A stretch of DNA of 64,000 nucleotides, taken from assembly GCF_036884655.1 (NCBI RefSeq), contig NC_088339.1, positions 21,532,001 through 21,596,000 of the forward strand, written 5' to 3'. Below, piece after piece: positions 12,601 through 24,600 of the stretch. Positions within the stretch are counted from its first letter, which is position 1; each line of letters starts with the position of its first letter. Origin of the DNA: Musa acuminata AAA Group (taxonomy: Eukaryota; Streptophyta; Magnoliopsida; Zingiberales; Musaceae). Both the position numbers and the translations under genes were made by a program. The notes under the pieces were generated by a model that was not told where the DNA came from, did not search any database, and saw nothing but the letters and a program-made list of their open reading frames with translations.

Positions 12601-15600
12601 CATTGAATGCTGACAATCAAAACTTATTTACTATGCCAAACAAATAAACTTAAATATTGTTGTCTGCTAATTGGTTTCTTTTACATGTTTCCTGTTGCAG
12701 AGGTATTCTGCCAGCAGTGGATCTTATCAGCAGTAAGGTTTTGGTTGGGGTGAGTTATAGGTTACTCGGAAAAATGTGTTATAATCTTGCTCTAGATTCT
12801 TGAAATTACTTTATAGACATGAACATTTGTGCTGAAATATTGCTGTCTGAATATTGCTGATTGAATAAGCTTGTTATGTTATGGAGTTCAATTAAAATCT
12901 AGTAGAGGTACTTGGGCATAACTGGAGAGAGGTATCTAGATTCAACCTAAGTATTAACGGCCTATTTGGTTACCTGAAAATAGAGGTACCTTGACGTAGG
13001 ACAACCCTAAAGGGATGCTTAATATGAAGATAAAGATGGTTGGGTGGGCAATAAATAAATAAAAGGCTAAAACAGAGAGAGAAGGTGAGAGAAACCTGAT
13101 TTATAGAATAAGTAATTTAAGCAACAGAAAACAAAGTGAAAGTTCAATCACATACCAAGATAATCAAAGAGGAGCGCTTTGACACCCTTTTGGTTGACTT
13201 CGGATGTTGAGAATTGAGAGATTGGTTTGTGGGTCTTCGTTGCAAGATGGTTAAGGATGGGAAAGGAGAGGAATGCAGGGGGATAATCTTGGACTCACTC
13301 CAAGTCCTCTGACTTGAACGGGGGGAAGTTGTGGCCTCGCACCACTCACATAATTTGTGGGAAAACAAAACTAATATGCATTAAAGTATTAATGATCCTA
13401 ATACAATACTTTGGCCTCCTTATATAGGCCACAAATACAAAAAGAAAAGGAAGTTACAAATAAGAAATAAAATAAAAATCATATCAAGATGATTCAGTAC
13501 ATTGTCTTGGATCATCTTTTGAGAAGATAGAGGATTCTAAAATATTCTCATGAAATAATTTTCCTTCTATGTGCATGATGTTCTTCCTTTTTATGCAAGA
13601 GTATGATTTTATAGAATTATCTTTCTTCTTTGTGCATAATGCTCTTCATTTCTTGCAAGATGATGATTCTTGCAATATTCTCTCTTATTTATTTCCTTCT
13701 TCTAATTTATTATTAATCTAGAAAATAAGATGATAATTGTGTAGGATGTTACCACGTGGCAATCTTGAAACATCAATTGAACCCGAACCCGAGTTCACTA
13801 TCAATCCAAGGTGATTTGGTTCGACACTTTTTCTTTACACGTTTTCGAAATATAGTTTGATTTCCAATTTTCCATCAACTCTTCCTGACTTGTAAGCATT
13901 CATCTCCGAAGAATTGATGAGGTAATACTGATCATAGAGTTCAGGGTTGATTTGGAGTTCTTCTTTCGTGATCTATGTGCAATCTGAGTCTCATTGTCCT
14001 TTTTATTTGACAAGGAATCTCTGATATCTCTCGTTACGAGTGGAGACTTGTTGTTCGTCCAGAATATCCTATATTTCCTCTTTTCTCCTCTTATAAGTGG
14101 GTATAGGTGAGAAAAACATTATAGGGTGTGGAGGTGATAAGGTAGAAGGTGATAAGGAAGTAAGGTGGAGTATTATCTTGTAGTTCCTTGTATGGTGTAA
14201 AATCTTCAATATTGATACAACAACAATAACAAAGTCGTAAGTCCCAACTATTTGGGATCGGCTACATGGATGTTTTGCTGTTATTGAGATATGTAAAATG
14301 TTATATGTTTAGTTAAGTCCAGAATATTTCTAAATCTTTAATATTGATTATTGATAACTCGTGTAATACCAAGATCTGGTGAAAGGTCAAGTTCCTAGGT
14401 ATTGGAGCTGATATTTCGTATGATTTTGTAAGGACCAGAGTTTTTGTCATGAAACTTTTTCATGGTTCCTCATGGATATCTCTTGGGTCGAACTCTCATC
14501 ATTACCATGTCTCCCTCCTTGAATTATTGTGACCTATGATGAACATCTACAATAGACTTGTATAATTCATTGCTTAAATTAATCGTTCTATGAATTTCGG
14601 TATATAGGTCTTGGAGCTGTTTAGCAAAGGATTCAGCAAGTTTACTAGGTCTAGCTTATGGAGGATAAGAATAGATCAATAAGCTTTCGAGGTTGATGTC
14701 CAGTGACAACCTCAAAAGGGCTAAGACCAGTAGAACTGTTGACAGAACTATTATATGCAAACTCAGCAAAAGGGAATACTAAGTCCCATGTGGACACATG
14801 ATCACCAACAAGACAACGCAAAAGGTTACGTAGACTCCTGTTAACTACTTCAATTTGCCCATCAGTTTATGGGTGATATGTGAAAGAGAATTGTAACTTT
14901 GTGTTCAAGATTTTCGATAAGATTTTCTAAAAACAACTTGTGAATTTCACATCCCTATCAGAAACAATGGTCTTTTGGTAGACCATGCAACCTAAGTTCT
15001 TTCATGAACAACCTGGCTACATGTGAAGTACTAGTAGTTTTCTTACATGGTAAAAAGTGTGTCATCTTTGCTAAATCGATCCACCTAAAAAAAAATGAAA
15101 TCATGATCTCTGATGGTTCGTGTTAACCCAATGACAAAATCCATACTAAGGTCCTTCTAAGGGGTATGAGCTACAGGAAAAGGTGTATAAAGTCCTGTGT
15201 TATATCTTCTTCCTTTAGCCAATTGATAGGTACAACATTGAGATATGATGCGAGCCACATATCTCTTGAGGCTAGACCAAAAGAATCTATCCTCAACCGT
15301 GACAATGTTTTTATCTCGACCAAAATGTCCTACAACTCCTCCAATATGTATTTCCCAAACAATGAAGTGTCTAAGAGAACCATTGGGCATACACAAACGA
15401 ACATCCTTAAATAAGAATCCGTCATGGATGGTAAACTGTGTGTTGTCTAATCTTGATTCTTCTAATAATGTTTTATAGGTCTTTACAAAATCTGGACAAG
15501 ACATATACTCATCTCGTATATATTCAAATCCAATCACTACACTGGTCATAGAGTATAAGACAAGTGTCATTCGACTAAGTGCATCAGCAGCTTTGTTTTC

Positions 15601-18600
15601 AATCCCTGGTTGGTGCTCAAGGACAAATGCATATTCTTGGAGGAACTCAACCCATTTAATATGTCGCAACCCTAATTTTCTTTGTGATTGAATGTATCAT
15701 AGGACTTGGTGATCTGAATATAGGATGAATTCATTTGGCGACAAGTAATGTGCTAATACCTCAAGGCTTGGACAACCACATAAAACTCCTTATCATAGTA
15801 ATATTTTTATTGGACTTTATTTAATTTTTTGCTAAAACATGATATAGGATGTCCTTGACTTAACACACCACCTATTCCTACTCCTGAGACATCAGAAGAA
15901 ACCTCAAAGGCTTTCGAGAAATCTGGAAGTTGTAAAACAGGTGCTTGTGTCATTCTTTCTTTTATCTCGTCAAAGGCTGCTTTGGTCTATTTAAATTCAC
16001 CCTTCTTCACACAGTTTGTAATAGGGGTTATGATGGTGCTAAAGGACTGAATGAACCTATGATAAAAGGTAGCTAGGCCATGAAAACTCCTAACTTCATG
16101 AATGTTTATAGGGGTAGGCCAATCTTCGATAGCCTTAACCTTTTCAGGGTCAACCGCAACTCCCTCAAAGAAGACAAGAAAGCCAAGAAAAATGGCATGT
16201 GATTGTAGACTTTAAATTAATATAGAGTTTTTCCTTATAAAGGGCCTTAAGAACTAGGTGAAGGTGAAGGAGATGTTCATCCTTGGCTTTACTATAGATG
16301 AGAATGTCATCAAAATAGACGACAAGAAAATGGCTAATGAAAGGACAAAATAATCGTGGCATAACCCTCATAAATATGCTAGGTGCATTTGAAAAATCAA
16401 AAGGCATGACTAACTGATGGAGAATCATTTAAATTTACAAAGGAATTCAGAAAAGTTTATTCTATGCAATGAAATCAATAAAAATTTATCAATTAGTTGG
16501 TCTAGAAATTCTAAGAGTTGTATTGAAAATTGAAAATTCTTTTGGTCTTTCTAGGGAGTTTTTTTATATTTAGTGTACTTTTGTATTAAGTGTACTCATT
16601 TACTATTTAGGCATCCAAGAAGTCATATTTTGGATTCTTAAAAGGCATATTAACTCCCTAGGAGATTACTCTTGGGAATCATTACCTTCATTGATTGTAT
16701 CAAGGCTCCTAAGCCCCTATAAATAATGGAGCTTATCAATGGATCAAACACTTCATATTTAAATAAAAAGAATTGCATACTCTGTAGTCTATTACTCTCC
16801 TCTTATCTCACACTTCTCTTTCTTTCTCTTCCGCTCTCTTCCTCTCTGCTTCCCTGCTCTGTTCTACACCGGTTTTGGTATCAAAGCCATCAATAAACCT
16901 GCCCTATGCCCCATTGGGTTTCAACTAGTAGCAAAAGCTTTGATCAACACTCAATGATCCTTGTACCTTAAACATCAACCCCTTGCGTGTGGAGTTGGAC
17001 TTTGAGACGACTGTCTCTACGGAATTGGTGGACCACATAACTCTCAGTACCAGATAAATTTTAAAAACTTTACTAATATTTTTTGTTAGAAAGAAAAATA
17101 GTATATTTTATTATATCGTGGTTATCATCACTTATCCCCTCGTTTTCTCCTTTTTTTTTTTCTATTTATCATCCTCTCTCTCTCCTTTAGCTATAACTAC
17201 AATACCACTAAAATTTGAATCCTTAAAAATTATCTAAAAAAAACAAAACAAAAGTAAAAAAAAAGTGAGAGAACCATTTTAAGCATTGCAATTCTATCTT
17301 ATGCATCGCAACAATTAACAATCTTATTCTCAAAAGGAAAATTGTCAATAACATTAGAATCATAACTAGGCGAGGTGCAAACCAAATCAATCTCAATGAA
17401 TCCCTAAATCAATAGAGTGAGGTAGATATCCTTAGGACCGAGCTAGCAAATTATGGCATAATGTTGAACCAATCATGTGACCAAATGACCCAAGTCGTAA
17501 GAGCTCTCCAACACCTTGTAAATGACCCATGAATGAGGAGACTAATGAGTCAATTAGGCAACATATCTATCCTCCACAAACCATAGCTTCAAATCAAGAA
17601 ATTTTACCTACTCCCCAAATCCCAATTCAAATAAATTCTAGGTTCACCTATAGGGCACCTATTCACAATCATAATGATTTCGGGGAACCTACTAGAAATT
17701 CGTAAACGTATGTAATGGTCCAACAAGTTTGGTTTGCTGATAATCTAGGAGAAATAATTAGAAAAGTTAGAGTGGATATATCAGACTTTGATGATAGGTT
17801 TGATCGAAACATATTTGTTGACTTGTTAGATAGCATGAAAAATTGCTTTGAGTAGTATGGAATGATTGATATTGAACGTGTATGATTTACAAAAATGAAA
17901 CTAGTAAAGTTTGTTATGAAATATTGGCAATATGTCTAATGTAGTCTAGAATGCCATTAAGAGCCTCCTATCACTCAATGGAAAGTTATGAAACAAAAAC
18001 TTAAAAGAAAAATATTTAACCTACTTTCGAAGCCAACTGGTTGAACAATTGTTAAACCTTAAACAGTTAAATTCAAGTGTAACAAAGTATTTGGCCCGAT
18101 TTGAGGAACTTTTAATTAGGTGTGAAATAAAAGATGATCAAATCATCACTGTCCGAAGATTTGTTAATGTGTTGAGATTTAACATCCAACAGAAAGTCTC
18201 TCTTAGTTTCCTCGACACTGTGGAGGAAGTTTCCTGATGAGCCCTTGAGATTGAAAAGTACATCAAACTTTATCCAATTCATTGAGCATCTTCTTAGTCT
18301 CTCAACAATAGAACTATTTTCCAATCTACCAAAAGTAATGTGATCAAGAGACTAAACCTTAAGGTAGTCACATTCGACCGTATTCAAAGTAACCTGCGTT
18401 CACAAAACCACTCTACCTGTGACCGAGAGATGCCTAGTGCTAATCAAAATGGGTAATTACCAAGACAAGACTTGCTGTGATGTCCTACCACTAAACATTG
18501 CCCACATTCTTTTAGGTTGGCCTTGGTTATATGACATTGATGTTACCAATCATAGAAGAGCAAACACATGTCTTTCTATACAAATACATCATCCTACGAC

Positions 18601-21600
18601 CAACAAAATCATCATAAAAGGACAAATTAGGAACTCCCAAGTCTCTTCCACAATGTCACGGGCAAAACTATAAACAGGGTGTTTAATATAATGCTCATGT
18701 ATGTTCGTGTCTTTTGGTTTGTTCATACTTTGCACAGCATGTAGAGGGACGGTCGAAGGCTTAACAACCCTAATTTAGTTGGGTTTGGTGGCCATTTTAG
18801 GCTTGTAAATAAAGGTTGTGTCATGTGAACACTTATGGGAGATTTCGATCTATAGTGGACCATTTTGGATCCTTTGTTGTGCGACCGTTTCGAGCTTGTG
18901 AAGTTTGTTTGTAATTTGTAATTTGCATTGGTTATGAAGTATTTTTTGAAATGTTTGTTTATGGATCCCGAGTGAGGCGCTTTCTCTAACCCATTTTCTC
19001 TTTTGTAGGTCCTAAGAGACTATGGAAGGTTTCGGGGAGGCTGACCTTTGCATACGGATATGCAAGGGTGCCGCACGACTTAGACAAAACTAGTTAAGTC
19101 CGTGATATATGGTATTAGAGCGGGACAAGCACTCATAGAAACATTTGACATGCTAACGTGGGGGACCTAGCGGGGTTGCGTTGAGGGCAGCCAGCACGTA
19201 CGACCATTTGGAGGAAAGCAGACATGGAGATGTAGGGAAAATGAGTCGCTCAGAGGAGTGGGCATCTGAGATTGACATTCAGAGGAATGACCAACCCTTC
19301 GCGCAAGAGGCACCACGAGGACAAGCAAGCTGGGAAGAATGCGTAGCGCACAAAGGTTGGGATGGCTGAGTTTGAGCTACGGCTCAACGTTAGCAACCAT
19401 ACTTGATGGTGCTCAAGACAAGCGAGGCGCTTGATAAAAGATGAGACCATGTAAGGTGGAATGAGTTGTTCAGTAATCAAAAGAGTTGTGCAAAACTCAC
19501 AGAGGTGAGGGGAATTGCTAACTCGAAGAATTCGGTACTTATGCAAAGGCTTCTATGCGAACGATTGAGTGTTCGTGGTCATCCCAAGGCGACCGAAACT
19601 CGGTGCCATGGAGCATTGAAACTTTCTCTTCAGCATGAGAAGGATACGTCCGTAGTAGGCTGAAGTGTGCAGCAAGTTCAGCATGTTGCTAGGCCTTAAG
19701 GGGTGCAGTAGTGGGTTGTATTGACGTGGAGTTGCAATCTAGCAAGTACGTTTGCGGGAGGCAGAACGAAGCACAGTTTGTTCAGCAAGGCAGAGTAGTC
19801 CAAGGGGATGGGGTCTCTGAAACTTTCAAAGCGAAGGAAGCGAAGAGAGAAGTTACTCCAAGGGGACAGATATCCAGGAGGGATAAGTCTTGGCTCTCTA
19901 GAGGGAGAACCATATGCAATGGACCGCACATGTTGAGGAGGAGTACCTCAAAATAACTTCATAAAGCTCAACGGACTGAGCGAGTTGCCAGGAGTCGTCG
20001 TATGATCTCGCTTAAGATAATGCATTGGGAAATGCATTACGGGATCAAGTGGGAGAGCGATCCAAGGCAATACAAATGAAGGCACACTTGTAGTCGATAT
20101 GGAGATCAGACTCAACGAAGGGCTGACCCGTAGAATGGTGGGCGCGAGGGCCACTATCAACTCAATGCAAAACGAGGAGCGGAGCAACTTGGGTGTAACT
20201 TGGCGAAGTACCTAAGCCGCATGAGGGGTGCCAGTATAGAAGATGGAACATAGAGCGGAGGCACAGAGCTTTCCTTGGATAGAGGTCAAGGACATGAACT
20301 CTTGTAGAGGCAAGAGTGGGATCATGTCGTTCCATGGGTCCTTCAATATGATGGAGCAGGCTCATCTTGCATGATGCCAAAGACAAAGGGAGCTTCAAGG
20401 CACATGTACCATACCTCAGAGAAGCATTTGACGGAGGAACTAAGGCAACTCAACTTGCGGAGGCGAAGTTGGGTTCAGAAGGCCTTGGCACGGGGCAAGA
20501 GGATGCGGAGGAGGGTACTCTTGAAGAATATACCATAGTGCTACCATTCAAATTGCCATGAAGGGAGCTGTGTGTAGCAGAGATTGTGCTAGTAGGGGCA
20601 AAGGCCCAGGATCCAGACAATGGTGCACCAATTTCAACAAAGTCGGTGGACTTCGGGAGCTACTAGGCGATGGACTGTCCTAGAGCGGTGCTTTATCTAT
20701 GTGTGACCCAAGAGCGGATGGACAAAGGTCGATTGCCAAAGGAGCGAACACAATCGCAAGTGGAAGAGGCCTTACGATGTGTTGGCAGAGGCCACACATG
20801 AAGGGATCATAATCCGAGTTCATCCCACAAGGATCAGAATGTAATGGAGATGTCACTAGGAGGCGACATGGTGCAGCGGATCGTGGTGGAACAGTTCGTG
20901 GTAATGCGATATACATGAATATAGTCCCGTGAGGGACTATATCAAACGGAAGTATGATCGGGAGCTATTGGGGGCTCTACTTCGGTGAACAACGCGACGA
21001 CAAGAAGGGCTATGGATTCAAGGAGTGAAGGTCATGGTACCATAGAGGCGGGTCTTCCGTGCGTGCATCGAATATTGCATCGGATGAAAGCCTTGGTCAT
21101 CAGCATATGGGGGCTGTGTACTACCGAGGGAAAAGTTCGAATGCAAGTACCAGTGAGTCCCATGGGAGGGACTTGATCATGCAGAGGTATGATCGGAACG
21201 ACTAGAGAGTTAGACTGCTTCAGACCTCATATTTGCTTAAGGGAGCCCGGCAAGTCAGAGGACAAGGCCGAGTAAGCGAACGTTGCTACCAAAGAAGCTA
21301 AGGAGAACAGAATCGATGTAAACCCTGCAACATGATGGCAGAGACCATGCATGAGAGTTGTAGTCTGTCTTTCCATCGACCAAGGGAAACTGCTTTAAGA
21401 ACACAGAGGTGTTGAAGTAGAGGGTCGAAAGAGGCGAGGAAGTGACGACGAGTCCAGAGGGACTTAGCTACCCAAAAATCAAGCATCGATTAAAATGGAG
21501 GTAGACTCGGAGGAGTGCCATAATGCCACAGAGGCAAATCTACCGATCATGAAGAAAGGGACATAGATGCGAGGTGACGGATAGTAGGGCCATGGGCATG

Positions 21601-24600
21601 GCAACGCCATGGTACCGCAAAGGCGGGACTTCCATGGAGTCATCGATCCCTTGCTCTCATGGGGGGGAGAGCGCTTGGTCGTGAAAGGGAGCCGAGGAGG
21701 TGAAGAATACAGAGGCAAACTCCAAGTACCGAAAAAAGGCTGAAGGACAGAGGCCAGGAAACTTCGTAAGACCGGTGTCAACGAGCTTCTCATCAAGATA
21801 GTTGAAAGTGAAGGACTTCGGGTCAATGCAAGAGTACAAGACCAAGGAACAAAGTAGACAGTATGCGGTGTTGTACCTTTGCTACTCAGTGGAGTAAGCG
21901 ACAGGGTTGATAGAGAAGATGGTACAATCTCAGAGGCGACCAAAACTATTAGAGACTTACTCTAAGTTGGGGTGAAAATTTCTGCATTCCAGAAGTTCGA
22001 TGGCATTGAGAAGATGAATCACAGTAACTAACTCAATGCAAGGAGTACAAACACTTCAAGTGCTTCAGAAGTGTGAACAAAGAGCAGGTGAAGACCAATA
22101 ACCAACTTGATGCATGGAGTACAACCCTCGAGGAGGCGGACGAAGTCAAGTAACCTTTGTCTTCTCAACTCTTAAGAGAATGGGCGAAATCGAATACCCC
22201 AATTCTCTTATTTATCCAGCAGAGGAGCTCTGCACATGTTCAAAGACCCTTCGAAGAAACTAAATGGAAGACAATAGTTATCAAATCCTCACCAATGGTG
22301 ATCAGTGCTACTGAGAGTAGATTATCCGCTTCATTTCCCAACAGAATGTCAATCGAAAGCGGAAGTGATACGAATCTACTTGGAAGTGACAACTAAATGA
22401 AAGAAGAGTCGATGGGTAAATTTTATGGAGGAAGGATCCAAAACTTCAAAAGTTTGCGAGGTGATGCTCGTTAAAGTTCCAACAAGCATCCACCCAGTTC
22501 AGGCAGCATGAGGCATTTGAGAGACTGACGCATAGTAAGGATAGTCTTTTCCTTCATCTGAAGGATCCGCAGGAACCAACAGGGATCAACACAACTCAGC
22601 CAACCCCACACCAGAGTCAGAGTCATTGGCGAGTTGAAGTAGCATGGCGGATCAAAAGTTCGACTACTCAACAACAGCAGCGGAGAGCAACTGGGAGCCA
22701 AGAGGTGCATTGTAGCTGGAACGGAAGATTGAAGACTCAGTAAAGGCAAGGAGTTGCAGTGTCGGTAAGCTTCGACGAGGACGTCAAAGGAATAAGTGGG
22801 GGAGAATATCATGGACAAAACTGTAAACAGTGTGTTTAATGTAATGCTCATGTATGTCCGTGTCTTTTGGTTTGTTCATGCTTTGCATAGAATATAGAGG
22901 GATGGTCGAAGGCTTAACAACCTCAATTTAGTTGGGTCTGGTGGCCATTTTAGGCTTGTAAATAAAGGTTGTGTCATGTGGACACTTGTGGGAGATTTCA
23001 GTCTGTAGTGAACCATTTTGGATCCTTTGTTGTGCGACCGTTTAGAGCTTGTGAAGTCTGTTTGTAATTTGCATTGGTTATAAAGTGTTTTCTGAAATAT
23101 TTGCTTGTAGATCCCGAGTGAGGTGCTTTCTCCAACCCGTTTTCTCGTTTGTAGGTCCTAAGGGACTACGAGAGGTTTCGAGGAGGCTAACCTTTGCATA
23201 CGAACATGTAAAGGTGCCTCACGACTTAGGCAAAACCAGATAAGTCCGTAACAACAAGCCCCTACCACCAAGGGACTTCATTTATTGGATCCTAAATTTT
23301 TTAAAATAGAGAGCCTAAACAATAAATTTTATATAGTTATCAATGCTAGAGAAATTTCTAGCCCTTGCATTATTTCTAACCTAACTCCTAAAGTTAAATC
23401 CTTATTAAATAAATTTTTTGATGCCATACCCTCAGAATTACCTAATAAGCTATCATCCTTACGATAAATTTAACATGTCATTGACCTTATCCTAAAATCA
23501 TAGCTCCCTAATCTCTTATATTATAAAATGAATCTTAAGGAGAGAGCCGAGTTAAACAACAAGTTAAAGAACTTTTTGCTAAAGGGTTTGTGCAACACAA
23601 CCTCAGTCTTTGCATTGTCCCTGCTTTGTTAACCACTAAGAAAGATGGGTCTTGGAGGATGTGTCGATAGCTAAGCGATTAACAAATAACAATCAAATAT
23701 CGCTCTCAATTCCTTAACTTGAGGATATGCTAGACCTTCTCATTGGATCTAGTTAGCTTTCGAAACTTGACTTAAGAAGTGGATACCATCAAATTTGTAT
23801 TAGACCTAGTGATAAATGAAAAACAACATTCATAACTCAAGATGGCCTATACAAATGGCTAGTCTTACCCTTTGGTCTATCGAATACTCCAAGTCCTTCC
23901 ATATGTTTCATGAATCAAGTTTTATAACCCTACATAAGAAAATTTATTATAGTCTGCTTTGACGATATCTTGATCTTTAACAAGACTAGAGAGAATCATT
24001 TAGAAAATCTTTGATAGGTTCTTACTACCCTTCGATTTGCTAAGCTCTATGTTAATATGAAAAAGTGTTTGTTCATTCAAATCCATGTCCTATTCCTAGG
24101 CTTCATCATTTCTGCCCAAGGTGTTACCGCTAATTAAGAAAAGATCTACGTCATTTAGATTAGCCTGAGCCTAAAACCCTTTTTGAGATTCGAAGTTTCC
24201 ATGGATTAGTCTTTTTCTATAGGAGATTCATTAGAGAGTTTAGGTCCTTCATGATACCTATTACTGATTGCCTGAAGTAAGGTGAGTTTTCTTGGACGTT
24301 ACCTGCTACGAAAGCCTTTACTGACTTTAGTAAACCCTTTGAGGTCACTTGTGATACCTCTAGTATATGCATAGGAGGAATTTTAAGTCAAAAGGGTCAG
24401 CCTATTGTCTTTTTCAATGAAAAACTTAATGATGCAAAATAATATTATTCTATATACGAAAAAGAATTCTATGCGATTTTGTAACATCTTAGGTATTAGT
24501 GATATTACCTTCTACTACAAGAGTTTGTTTTATTGTTTGACCATCAGACCTTAAGGTACTTAAATGCTCCAAAGAAGTTAAATGCCCAATATGCCAAATT

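Larger units (their letters stand above)
18654..23253 (+). mobile_element. LTR element C, non-autonomous (LARD-like), inserted in element B
   Basis: Direct repeats 18654-19107 and 22807-23253 (about 450 bp) bound a 3.7-kb interior. A primer-binding-like TGGTATTAGAGCGGG follows the left LTR at 19110, and a purine tract GTGGGGGAGAA precedes the right one, so orientation is plus. ACAA at 18650-18653 and 23254-23257 is a possible short target duplication. The interior has no gag, protease, RT or integrase that I recognise. It is markedly more GC-rich than the surroundings, and its frames (up to 154 codons, minus strand) match nothing I know. This is the plan of a large retrotransposon derivative mobilised in trans. 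Confidence 0.8.

Noticed and set aside
13077..13085. GAGAGAAGG as target duplication of element A
   Set aside because: The same 9 bases precede both LTR copies, including the one facing the element interior, so they belong either to the LTR or to chance; no matching copy follows 29640.
21479..21943. 154-codon minus-strand frame as a host gene
   Set aside because: It lies wholly inside element C between its LTRs, has no family motif, and its Ser/Pro/Leu-rich composition fits the reverse strand of GC-rich DNA.
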